Positions 1 to 6,644 of a DNA stretch of 6,909 nucleotides are shown here, piece by piece. The DNA is from Acidimicrobiales bacterium (GTDB taxonomy: Bacteria > Actinomycetota > Acidimicrobiia > Acidimicrobiales > SZUA-35), in NCBI GenBank assembly GCA_013003325.1, contig JABDJU010000262.1:1-6909 (forward strand), in the 5' to 3' direction. The notes under the pieces are model-generated. The model was not told the DNA's origin. It saw nothing but the letters and a program-made list of their open reading frames with translations, and did no database searches. How positions within the stretch are numbered: the first letter of the stretch is position 1; every line of letters starts with the position of its first letter. A program made the translations under genes and the position numbers.

Positions 1-1
1 T

Positions 2-1708
2 CATTACCAGATCGCCGACTATCTCGAGCGACGGGACGACGCAGCGATGCGCAACTCTGTCGTCGCTGCCATCGCCGATCATTACCGCCGATCGGCCCAG
101 CTTGTAAACGAGATGGGCAGCGTCGCAGGTGTCGACCGGGCCACCGTGCTGGTCAAGGCACTGAAGTGGGTCCAGGTGGCCGGCGACCGGGCGTTGGAGA
201 GCGATCCACCCTCGGCCGATGCGTGGTTCACCGCCGGTCATGAACTGGCCTCCGATGACGAAACCAGAGCCCGGATGCTGTACGGGCGGGCTCAGGCCCG
301 ACTGGAAGTCGGTCACCTGCGGACCGCACGCGAAGACCTCGATCTGCTCGATCGCTACGCCACCACAGACCCTCTGCTGAAAGCTCAGACACTCCTGGTG
401 AGAGGCAATCTCGAACGTCGGAGCAGGAACCACACCGTCGGTGCCGCCATGCTGCGTGAGGCCGCCGACCGCATGGCCGCGCTGGGCGAGCCGGTCGAGC
501 AGGCTCTGGCGTTGCGCCTTCTCGGTCTGGCCGAGCTCGAACGGAGCGACCACGATCTGGCCCGCCGTGCGTTGGAAGCTTCGCAGCGCATCGCCGCCTC
601 GATCGGTGACGAACGCAGCGAGGCGTGGGCATACCAGAGCCTCGCGTGGCAGGCGTTCCGCACCGGGCGGGTTGATGAAGCGGCCGAGTTCGCCGACCAG
701 GCCAATGAGCTCTTCACCAGCCTCGACGACCTCGGCGGGCTCACCTGGACCCGGGGCGTGATGGGTTGGGTTCTGTTCCACACCGGTCGTCTGCGCGAGG
801 CCGAGGCTGTGGTCGCCGAGGTGTTGCCCGAGACCATGCGGCGGGGTGACCCGTGGGCCGAGGGCATCATCCAGATTCTCAACGCGTCGATCCATCTGTG
901 GGCCGGTCGCCCTCAGCGGGCCCTGGCCGCCGCCCAGCATGCGCTGACGGCTGCAGCTCGAGCCGACGACGTCAATCTCGCCGTCCAGGCCAGAGCGGTT
1001 CAGGGCCGGGCTCACATTTCGCTCGCCGATGTCGAAGACGGTCTCCTCTCGCTGGAGCAGGCCTATGCGCTCGCCGAGCACCAAGGGGATGCCGACGCCC
1101 GTCGGCTGGCGGCCGCCGCCAACTGTGCCGCCGCCGCGCGGATCGGGGATCCGTCGGGTGTGATGCAGTGGGCCGGCCGATACGAGACGGTGCACTCCCG
1201 GCCCGACGCGGTGGGCGAAAGCGAGATCGTGGCGTCGGTCGCTCTCGGGTTTCTTCAGCAGGGGCGGGTGGGCGATGCGCTCAGCGAGATCACCCTGGCC
1301 GACACCAAGGTGCCGTCGACCAGGGTTGCTCGAAGCGCGGTGAGCGCCCTCATTCACGTGGCGACGGGCGACTTCGACGGTGCGATCGAGCACATCGACC
1401 GGGCCCTGGCCGGCGAAGGAACCTATCTCGACGTGTTCCGAGCCAGGATTGCGTTGGCCGGGCTTTATTTCCGTCAGGGGCGAACCGCCGAAGCCAAATC
1501 CACCTTCGATCACGCCATGGTCGAGCTCGGCATCACCGGAGACCGGGTCACCGCACCCAAAGGCGCCCTCTTCTCTGGGGTGTGCGGGTTCGACTCGCTC
1601 GATGTGTCCGAGCAGCGGTACCGGTCGTTGGGCCTCGACCCGGCCGGCTGGGTGAAGGCCTTCCGTTCGGTGGCCGGCTACGAGGAGTCGCTCACACCGG
1701 GTGGGTGA
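2..1708 (+). CDS. C-terminal part of a large TPR-repeat protein, probably a cyclase/AAA (STAND)-type regulator; 5' end outside window
   Basis: The frame is open to the left edge: 15 codons (beginning HYQIADYLERR) precede the first ATG at 47, so that Met is probably internal. Counting from that Met, 553 residues are visible, almost all amphipathic helices. TPR-like helical pairs appear at about 77-105, 153-181, 194-225, 233-265, 276-303, 314-345 and 440-500, with typical pieces such as 'GRVDEAAEFADQANELF' and 'GDFDGAIEHIDRAL'. The opening segment, with IADYLE followed by an Ala-rich helix and 'ADHYRRSAQLV', resembles the junction after the ATPase module in actinobacterial adenylate/guanylate-cyclase + AAA + TPR proteins, where TPRs act as a sensor or partner-binding scaffold. 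No ATPase or cyclase motif is inside the window, so that assignment is inference; LuxR-type (MalT-like) or other STAND regulators are alternatives. No signal peptide or membrane segment is visible. The stop overlaps the end of the convergent oxidase gene by 17 bases. Confidence 0.8.
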   Translation, partial: HYQIADYLERRDDAAMRNSVVAAIADHYRRSAQLVNEMGSVAGVDRATVLVKALKWVQVAGDRALESDPPSADAWFTAGHELASDDETRARMLYGRAQARLEVGHLRTAREDLDLLDRYATTDPLLKAQTLLVRGNLERRSRNHTVGAAMLREAADRMAALGEPVEQALALRLLGLAELERSDHDLARRALEASQRIAASIGDERSEAWAYQSLAWQAFRTGRVDEAAEFADQANELFTSLDDLGGLTWTRGVMGWVLFHTGRLREAEAVVAEVLPETMRRGDPWAEGIIQILNASIHLWAGRPQRALAAAQHALTAAARADDVNLAVQARAVQGRAHISLADVEDGLLSLEQAYALAEHQGDADARRLAAAANCAAAARIGDPSGVMQWAGRYETVHSRPDAVGESEIVASVALGFLQQGRVGDALSEITLADTKVPSTRVARSAVSALIHVATGDFDGAIEHIDRALAGEGTYLDVFRARIALAGLYFRQGRTAEAKSTFDHAMVELGITGDRVTAPKGALFSGVCGFDSLDVSEQRYRSLGLDPAGWVKAFRSVAGYEESLTPGG

Positions 1709-2888
1709 GCAACCGGGCCACGATGGCGTCGCCGATCGCCAACGATGCGGTGGCGGCCGGTGATGGTGCGTTGAGCACGTTCACCACCCGTTCGGTCTCG
1801 GACCACACGAAATCGTCGAGCAATGACCCTTCCCGGCTCACCGCTTGGGCCCGTACTCCGGCCGGGGACGGCACGAGATCTTCGACCTGCACGGCGGGAA
1901 CCAGTCGTTGCAGGGCCTTCACGAAGGCCCGCTTCGACACCGATCGGTAGTACTCCCCGAGGCCGGTCCTCCAGTAGGTGCGGGCCAGGCGCCACCAGCC
2001 GGGGTTGCGGAGCACTTCGGCCAGGTCGCCCAGGTTGACATCGGTCCACCTGTACCCCTCGCGAGCCAGAGCGAGCACGGCGTTGGGGCCGGCGTGAATC
2101 GACCCGTCGATCATCCGGGTGAGGTGCACGCCGAGAAACGGGAAGTCGGGGTCGGGGACCGGGTAGATCAGGTTGTTCACCAGGTGGCGGCGCGGTTCGG
2201 CCAGCTCGTAGTACTCACCCCGGAACGGCATGATCCGCTCGGTGGTGTCGGGAGCTGTATGGCGGGCCAGACGGTCGCTGTGTAGGCCTCCACAGGTCAC
2301 GACGAGGGTGGCCTCGATGTCTCCGGTCGTGGTCGTTACCCGCACCGTGGAGTCCTCGCTGATAGAGGTGACCTCGGTGCCGGTGCGGACCGTACCCCCC
2401 ATCTCGCCGATCTGGGTTTGCAGCACAACACAGACGTTGCCGTAGTCGGTGATTCCGGCCGCCGGCACGTGCAATGCGGCAATTCCGGCCGCATTGGGTT
2501 CGAGTTCGGAAAGCTCCTCGGCGCCGATCCGTCGCGCTTCCACGCCATTTGCTTCGGCCCGCTGTTCCAGTACATCGAGCCGGGAAAGGTCGAGGTCTCG
2601 GGTGGCCACGATCACCTTGCCGCACACGTCGTGGTCGATGTCGTGGCGCTGGCAGAAGTCCACCATCGCGGCCCGACCCGAGGTGGCGAGCAGCGCCTTC
2701 TGGCTACCGGGCTTGTAGTAGATACCGCTGTGCAGAACCCCCGAATTATGGCCGGTCTGGTGGACCCCTACGCTCGGTTCCTTTTCCAGAACGGTGACCT
2801 GAAGGTGAGGCCGCTGCTTGAGAAGCTGGTGAGCGGTCGCCAGGCCGACGATGCCTCCACCAACTACGACGATGTCGGTTGTTTCCAT
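1692..2888 (-). CDS. lhgO: L-2-hydroxyglutarate oxidase (FAD-dependent, DAO fold)
   Basis: This 398-residue protein fits the family length of about 400. LhgO oxidises L-2-hydroxyglutarate to 2-oxoglutarate, using FAD and passing electrons towards the respiratory quinone pool at the inner face of the membrane; in animals the related enzyme performs metabolite repair. The N-terminus is a textbook dinucleotide-binding fold: VVGGGIVGLATA (8-19) with the GxGxxG glycines G10, G12 and G15, and E35 ending the second strand. The family signature HNSGVLHSGIYYKPGSQKA lies at 47-65. Other conserved blocks are FRGEYYEL (222-229), YPVPDP...PFLGVHLTR (242-258), GPNAVLALAREGY (267-279), SPAGVRAQAV (341-350) and the C-terminal NAPSPAATASLAIG (373-386), which closes the FAD site. 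The ATG at 2888 places the Rossmann strand directly after it. No Shine-Dalgarno-like sequence precedes it; the bases before ATG are ATCACCT. It is the last gene of the minus-strand run, 46 bases after the LysM gene. Other DAO-family oxidases are less likely given the signature. Confidence 0.93.
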   Translation of the reverse strand: METTDIVVVGGGIVGLATAHQLLKQRPHLQVTVLEKEPSVGVHQTGHNSGVLHSGIYYKPGSQKALLATSGRAAMVDFCQRHDIDHDVCGKVIVATRDLDLSRLDVLEQRAEANGVEARRIGAEELSELEPNAAGIAALHVPAAGITDYGNVCVVLQTQIGEMGGTVRTGTEVTSISEDSTVRVTTTTGDIEATLVVTCGGLHSDRLARHTAPDTTERIMPFRGEYYELAEPRRHLVNNLIYPVPDPDFPFLGVHLTRMIDGSIHAGPNAVLALAREGYRWTDVNLGDLAEVLRNPGWWRLARTYWRTGLGEYYRSVSKRAFVKALQRLVPAVQVEDLVPSPAGVRAQAVSREGSLLDDFVWSETERVVNVLNAPSPAATASLAIGDAIVARLLTHPV

Positions 2889-2927
2889 AGGTGATTGGTT
2901 CTTCGGCCCGCAGCGCCCCGAACGTGA

Positions 2928-2941
2928 GTTTCGCTCAGCCC
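2928..2941 (-). repeat. Copy 2 of the 14-base inverted match, spanning the LysM gene stop codon
   Basis: On the minus strand this reads GGGCTGAGCGAAAC, identical to 6613-6626 on the plus strand. The TGA within it (2937-2935) is the stop codon of the LysM lipoprotein, so the copy covers the last coding bases and the start of the 46-base gap before lhgO. It may be coincidence. Confidence 0.25.
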
Positions 2942-3330
2942 GACGCGGTGGTTTCGGTCGATTCCGGGGGTGGAGCGGCTGCGGTGGTCGGGGTGGTCGA
3001 CGTGCTGGTCGCCCCCGGCGGAATCAGCAGTTGCTGTCCGGCTGAGATGCGATCGGGGTCGTCGAGGCTGTTGTATTCGGCCAGTTCATCGGCGCTGAGA
3101 CCGTAGGCCGACGCAATTCGGCCGACCGAATCACCCGGTTGCACCACATAGGACGTCGGCTGTTCTTGCGCCTCGGTGGCCGGGACGGTGGTTTGGGCCG
3201 TCGTCGCCACGGTGGTTGCGGTCGTGGTGGTGTTGTCTTCGGTCGCCACCGGTTCTGCCCGTCCGCACGCCGAGACCGCAACGGCGACGGCGAGAAGGAT
3301 TGCGCTGATAGCCGAGAACCTGGAATTCAT
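2935..3330 (-). CDS. Small secreted LysM-domain lipoprotein
   Basis: This 131-residue protein begins with a short basic n-region (MNSR), a hydrophobic stretch (about 7-19) and a lipobox VSAC with the modifiable cysteine at C22. It should therefore be exported, cleaved before C22 and lipid-anchored on the outer face of the membrane. A Thr-rich low-complexity linker (about 30-60) leads to one complete LysM domain at 61-104: YVVQPGDSVGRIASAYGLSADELAEYN, then ...DPDRISAGQQLLIP. LysM binds the glycan backbone of peptidoglycan. A second Thr/Pro/Ser-rich tail (105-131) ends the protein. There is no catalytic domain, so it is probably a wall-binding structural or adaptor protein; its exact role is unknown. 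The start is well fixed: an in-frame TAG lies two codons upstream of the ATG (3334-3336). The ribosome site is weak (TAGGTC just before ATG). It follows rsgA by 24 bases and precedes lhgO by 46. Mucin-like Thr/Pro linkers are common in actinobacterial surface proteins and may be glycosylated (inference). Confidence 0.87.
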   Translation of the reverse strand: MNSRFSAISAILLAVAVAVSACGRAEPVATEDNTTTTATTVATTAQTTVPATEAQEQPTSYVVQPGDSVGRIASAYGLSADELAEYNSLDDPDRISAGQQLLIPPGATSTSTTPTTAAAPPPESTETTASG

Positions 3331-3354
3331 GACCTACGTAGTGTTGCAGGAAAT

Positions 3355-4464
3355 TCAACGCCGCTTGCGACGCCGGCCCGACTTCGATCGTTTGCGACGG
3401 CGATCGACCCGTTCTTCGGCCGAAACCTTGGCCCGATTCTCGGCTTTGCGGGCAAACTCCGCTTTCTGTTGGTCTTGTTCGTCGAGCTCGGCTTGCAGTT
3501 TGAGGTAGTGGTCGACCCGTCGCTTGTTGACCACCCGCTCCCGGGTGAGGCGTAGGACGGCGCAGTCGGGCTCACGATGATGGGTGCAATCGGAGAACTT
3601 GCAGTGCTTGCTAGCCTCGTGGATCCGAGGGAACGCTTTGGCAAGTCCCTCGCGGGCTTCCCAAAGGGCGAGCTCACGTATGCCGGGCGTGTCGACCACG
3701 ATCCCTCCGTTGGGCAACGGGATGAGATCGCGGGTGACCGTGGTGTGTCGACCCCGCCGGTCGACGGCCCTGACCTGACCGGTGCGTTGCACCTCGCCCC
3801 CCGACAGGGTGTTGACCAGCGTCGATTTGCCGATTCCCGACAGGCCGATCAGTGCGACGGTGCGGGTTCCGAAGATTCGATCTTGCACCGCATCGATGTT
3901 GCGCCCGGTATGGGTGGATATGGCGAGGCATTGCACGCCGGGAGCGATCTCCTGGATCGCTCTGACCGCAGCATCCGGATCGTTCACCTGGTCGGCTTTG
4001 GTCAGCAACACCACCGGTTCGGCGCCGCTGTCCCATGCGATGACAAGAAGACGTTCGAGCCGAGGGAAGTTCACCGGGCGGTCCATGCCCTGCATCACGA
4101 ACACGTCGTCGATGTTGGCTGCCAGGATCTGGGGTTCGGGAACCCGCCCCGGTGCCCGTCGGGTGAGAGCGGTCTTACGAGCCGCGATCGCTGAGATCAG
4201 GTACTCGCCGTCGTTCTCTTCGTCGGCTCTGATCGTAACGAAGTCACCGGTGGCCGGGGCCAGCCCGGTCCGGCTGCGGATCGAAGCCGAGGTGGCGGTG
4301 ACCACGTTGTTGTCGCCGACGAAGACCACACAGGTTCCCCGATGGGTGCGGGCCACCCGGCCTTTGAGCTCGGCGTCTTGCTTGGCCGCCCACCTGTCGA
4401 GCTTGGCGGTCCAGCCCAGGGAGGCGAGGTCGGGAGCCAGCCGTGTCATCGTAGGGTCGGTCAC
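3355..4464 (-). CDS. rsgA: Ribosome small subunit-dependent GTPase A (RsgA/YjeQ family)
   Basis: A circularly permuted GTPase that acts late in 30S subunit maturation, checking the decoding centre and releasing on GTP hydrolysis. The 369-residue product shows the family order: N-terminal OB-fold (about 33-97), then the GTPase motifs in permuted order: G4 TKAD (155-158), a G5-like ISTHTG (182-187), P-loop G1 GLSGIGKST (207-215), G2 region GRHTTV (238-243) and G3 DTPG (258-261). The zinc knuckle follows as C-x4-C-x-H-x5-C with C288, C293, H295 and C301. The C-terminus is a long charged helix ending in a very basic tail (RRRKRSKSGRRRKRR, 355-369), which probably contacts rRNA. The predicted start is a GTG at 4464-4462 that overlaps the peptidase TGA (GTGA), suggesting translational coupling. 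An ATG five codons downstream (4449-4447) is an alternative. Neither start has a clear Shine-Dalgarno sequence. Confidence 0.95.
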   Translation of the reverse strand: MTDPTMTRLAPDLASLGWTAKLDRWAAKQDAELKGRVARTHRGTCVVFVGDNNVVTATSASIRSRTGLAPATGDFVTIRADEENDGEYLISAIAARKTALTRRAPGRVPEPQILAANIDDVFVMQGMDRPVNFPRLERLLVIAWDSGAEPVVLLTKADQVNDPDAAVRAIQEIAPGVQCLAISTHTGRNIDAVQDRIFGTRTVALIGLSGIGKSTLVNTLSGGEVQRTGQVRAVDRRGRHTTVTRDLIPLPNGGIVVDTPGIRELALWEAREGLAKAFPRIHEASKHCKFSDCTHHREPDCAVLRLTRERVVNKRRVDHYLKLQAELDEQDQQKAEFARKAENRAKVSAEERVDRRRKRSKSGRRRKRR

Positions 4465-6590
4465 GACGACGAACCGCCAGTGGGGTCGTTCAGGTGCTCG
4501 TCGAGGAAGTCGAGCTGCAACCGCAACAGGTTCTGGGCGACGACAGCCTGGGGAGTCATATGGGTGACGCCCGACAGCGGGAGCACGCGATGGGGCCGGC
4601 CGTGGGCCAGCAGGGCCGACGACAGCTGCAGGGTGTGGGCGGCGACGACATTGTCATCGGCCAGGCCGTGAATGAGCAGGAGCGGACGGCTCAGCGAGGG
4701 GGCGTCAGGCAACAGGCTCGACCGCTGGTAGTGGTCGGGATGGATGTCGGGATGGCCCAGGTAGCGCTCGGTGTAGTGGGTGTCGTAGAGCTTCCATTCG
4801 GTGACTGGCGCACCGGCGATCGCGGCATGGATTCGCTCGGGCATCCGCATCGCCGCCAGCGCAGCCAGGTAGCCGCCGAAGGACCAACCTCGGATCCCGA
4901 CCCGATTGATGTCGAGGTAGGGGTGGAGTTTGGCGACGGCATCGAGAGCGGCGAGTTGATCTTCGAGCACCGGGCCGGCGAGATCACCCCAGACCTCACG
5001 CTCGAAGGCCGGTCCTCGGCCCGGCGTGCCCCGCCCGTCGGTAACGATCACGGCGTAGCCGTTCTCTGCGAACCAACGGGACACGAGATGGGGGTTGTGA
5101 GTTCTGAGCACCCGTTGCGCATGTGGACCGCCGTAGGGGTCGAGCAGCACTGGGAGAGGACTGGTTCCATTGTGGTCCGATGGCAGGAACAGCGCGATTG
5201 CCAAGCCGCGTTCGCCCAGGAACAGGAACTCGGGCTCGGCCCGTAGCGTCGGGTCGGCCGCGTGGGAGCGGATCGGATAGCTCGCATCACCGCGGCTGAC
5301 CGTGAACGATGTGACCGGTGAGGTCGGCATCGCAGTCGACACGACCATCGTTCCCGAGGCCGCGGTCGCGCCGTGGACCCCCGGCTCGTCGCTGAGCCGT
5401 TGGCAGCCACCGCCGTCGGCGGGGTACTTGAGCAGGTGGATTTGTGTTGGGTCGTCGAGGCTCGCCGTCACGATCACCCCGTCATCCTCGATGGACACGA
5501 TCGAACGTACCTGTGTCGGTAGCTCGCTCGCCGGTGTCCCGTCGATGCACAGCGCCCTGCGGTCGGGTAGGTCCTCGATCGTGTAGAGCACACCGCCTCG
5601 GAGTTGGGGAGCTCCGGGCTGAAGCTCGGTCCAATGGGCGTCGCCGATGACGCGAAGTTCCGCTGTGGTCCCACCATGCACGTCGATTGAGACGATCGAA
5701 GTGGTCCGTTGGTCGCGCGATTGTGCCACATACAGCGGCCCGTCTTCGCTCCAGGCCACGTCGGCCAGGTACTCGAGCCCGTCGGTCTGCCAGTTGATCT
5801 CGTTGGAATCACCGGACAGAGGAATGTGGTGGAGTGACACCCGGGCGTTCGGGGTGCCGGCCGCCGGGTAGCGGATCTCGGTGGCCGCCGTCGCCGGGTG
5901 TGCTGGATCACCGATGTACCAGCGCTGAACCTCGGACACGTCCACCCGGGTGGCGAGCAAGGCGTCGCTCTCGGGGCTCCACCAGAAGCCGCGGGTGCGG
6001 TTCATCTCTTCGCCGGCTACGAATTCGGCCAATCCCCATGACACCGCCGGGTTCGGTTCGGCCGGGGACATCGTTCGGTCACGGTCGCTGGTCGGGTCAG
6101 TGCCGAGCGTGACGACCCGCAGTTCGGAGTTGCACACGTATGCGATCGCGGTGCCATCGGGGGATAGGCGAGGATCGAAGGCCGGTGTGGCGGTGCCGAC
6201 CTCCCGCACCGACTGGGTGGGCACGTCGACCAGGTACACCGCACCGTCGAGGACAAAGGTCGCGATCGAGGCGCTTTCGGCTACCGCATAGCGAACGATG
6301 CCGCCCGCTGATTCGCGGGCCCGCTCCCTTCGGGCCTGCTCCTCCGGGGTCAGATCGTCAGCGACCCCGAGCGAAGCGGGGTCGACGACAACCCTTTCCT
6401 GGCCGGTGGCCATGTCGAGTGCCCACAACGACAGCGAGGGCGATGTTCCGCTGGCCGACCGTAGGAAAAGCACTGCCTTGCCATCGTCGATGATGGTGAA
6501 TGAGCGAGGAGCTCCGAGGCTGAACCGCTGTGTCTCCGCGTAGGCGCGCGGGAACTCCAAAACGTCAGACGACTGCACTCGGCCCATCAC
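4461..6590 (-). CDS. S9 family serine peptidase, dipeptidyl peptidase IV-like
   Basis: A 709-residue two-domain protein: an N-terminal beta-propeller (about 20-450) and a C-terminal alpha/beta-hydrolase domain (about 455-705), the length usual for bacterial DPP IV-type enzymes. The catalytic triad is visible: nucleophile S570 in GWSFGGY (568-574), an Asp in GLADDNV (642-648, probably D645) and H677 in GVTHMTP. The oxyanion-hole tyrosine is probably Y486 in DPYGGP. The segment AEFVAGEEMNRTRGFWWSPES (188-208) contains the paired E194-E195, which in DPP IV bind the substrate's free amino terminus; this favours dipeptide release from N-termini over endopeptidase or acyl-peptide hydrolase activity. 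No signal peptide or membrane anchor is visible, so a cytoplasmic role in peptide turnover is likely. The start is confined: an in-frame TAG sits at 6600-6602, three codons before the GTG at 6590. GTG is followed at once by ATG (6587), and either could be used. The stop overlaps the rsgA start. Exact substrate preference cannot be read from sequence. Confidence 0.93.
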   Translation of the reverse strand: MMGRVQSSDVLEFPRAYAETQRFSLGAPRSFTIIDDGKAVLFLRSASGTSPSLSLWALDMATGQERVVVDPASLGVADDLTPEEQARRERARESAGGIVRYAVAESASIATFVLDGAVYLVDVPTQSVREVGTATPAFDPRLSPDGTAIAYVCNSELRVVTLGTDPTSDRDRTMSPAEPNPAVSWGLAEFVAGEEMNRTRGFWWSPESDALLATRVDVSEVQRWYIGDPAHPATAATEIRYPAAGTPNARVSLHHIPLSGDSNEINWQTDGLEYLADVAWSEDGPLYVAQSRDQRTTSIVSIDVHGGTTAELRVIGDAHWTELQPGAPQLRGGVLYTIEDLPDRRALCIDGTPASELPTQVRSIVSIEDDGVIVTASLDDPTQIHLLKYPADGGGCQRLSDEPGVHGATAASGTMVVSTAMPTSPVTSFTVSRGDASYPIRSHAADPTLRAEPEFLFLGERGLAIALFLPSDHNGTSPLPVLLDPYGGPHAQRVLRTHNPHLVSRWFAENGYAVIVTDGRGTPGRGPAFEREVWGDLAGPVLEDQLAALDAVAKLHPYLDINRVGIRGWSFGGYLAALAAMRMPERIHAAIAGAPVTEWKLYDTHYTERYLGHPDIHPDHYQRSSLLPDAPSLSRPLLLIHGLADDNVVAAHTLQLSSALLAHGRPHRVLPLSGVTHMTPQAVVAQNLLRLQLDFLDEHLNDPTGGSSS

Positions 6591-6596
6591 GAACCG

Positions 6597-6602
6597 AACC
6601 TA
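6597..6602 (-). promoter_or_regulatory. Candidate -10 element for leaderless transcription of the S9 peptidase gene
   Basis: On the minus strand TAGGTT fits the actinobacterial -10 consensus TANNNT and lies exactly 6 bases before the GTG start at 6590. That is the distance expected if transcription begins at or next to the start codon (leaderless mRNA, common in actinobacteria). No Shine-Dalgarno sequence precedes the start, which agrees. A -35 element is at best weak: TTTCGC at 6625-6620, spaced 17 bases. TANNNT is degenerate, so chance occurrence is quite possible. Confidence 0.3.
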
Positions 6603-6612
6603 GCCAATGAGT

Positions 6613-6626
6613 GGGCTGAGCGAAAC
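6613..6626 (+). repeat. Copy 1 of a 14-base inverted match between two intergenic gaps
   Basis: GGGCTGAGCGAAAC reads on the plus strand in the gap between the acyltransferase fragment and the peptidase. Its exact reverse complement is at 2928-2941. It overlaps the weak -35 position of the candidate peptidase promoter. A 14-base match between two sites in a GC-rich window of this size may arise by chance, so biological meaning is uncertain. Confidence 0.25.
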
Positions 6627-6644
6627 CGGACCGATGAGCCGCGG

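Noticed and set aside
853..1950. Long plus-strand frame of 365 codons crossing the TPR gene end and the lhgO 3' end
   Set aside because: Its product is Arg/Gly/Pro/Ala-rich without domain motifs, and it overlaps two well-supported genes in other frames. It is a typical GC-rich shadow.
2903..2923. Possible hairpin (ttcgg ... ccgaa) in the gap between the LysM gene and lhgO
   Set aside because: The stem is only 5 base pairs around an 11-base loop with no following T-run on either strand, so it is not a convincing terminator.
3180..3245. Repetitive ggtcg/gtggt-like tract resembling a short tandem repeat
   Set aside because: It is simply the codon repetition of the Thr/Ala/Val-rich linker in the LysM lipoprotein.
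3334..3341. CTACGTAG palindrome just upstream of the LysM gene start
   Set aside because: An 8-base palindrome is too short to support an operator, and it fits no known site I can name.
3998..4000. G4 motif TKAD instead of the classical NKxD in RsgA
   Set aside because: Thr at this position is also found in functional RsgA homologues such as the Bacillus protein, so it is not a sign of a defective GTPase.
3577..4567. Two plus-strand frames (3577-4194 and 3782-4567) antisense to rsgA
   Set aside because: They mirror conserved rsgA codons, have low-complexity composition and show no motifs of their own.
4494..5246. Plus-strand frame of 250 codons antisense to the peptidase
   Set aside because: It lies fully opposite the catalytic domain of the S9 peptidase, with no recognisable fold or start signal; long antisense frames are expected in high-GC coding DNA.
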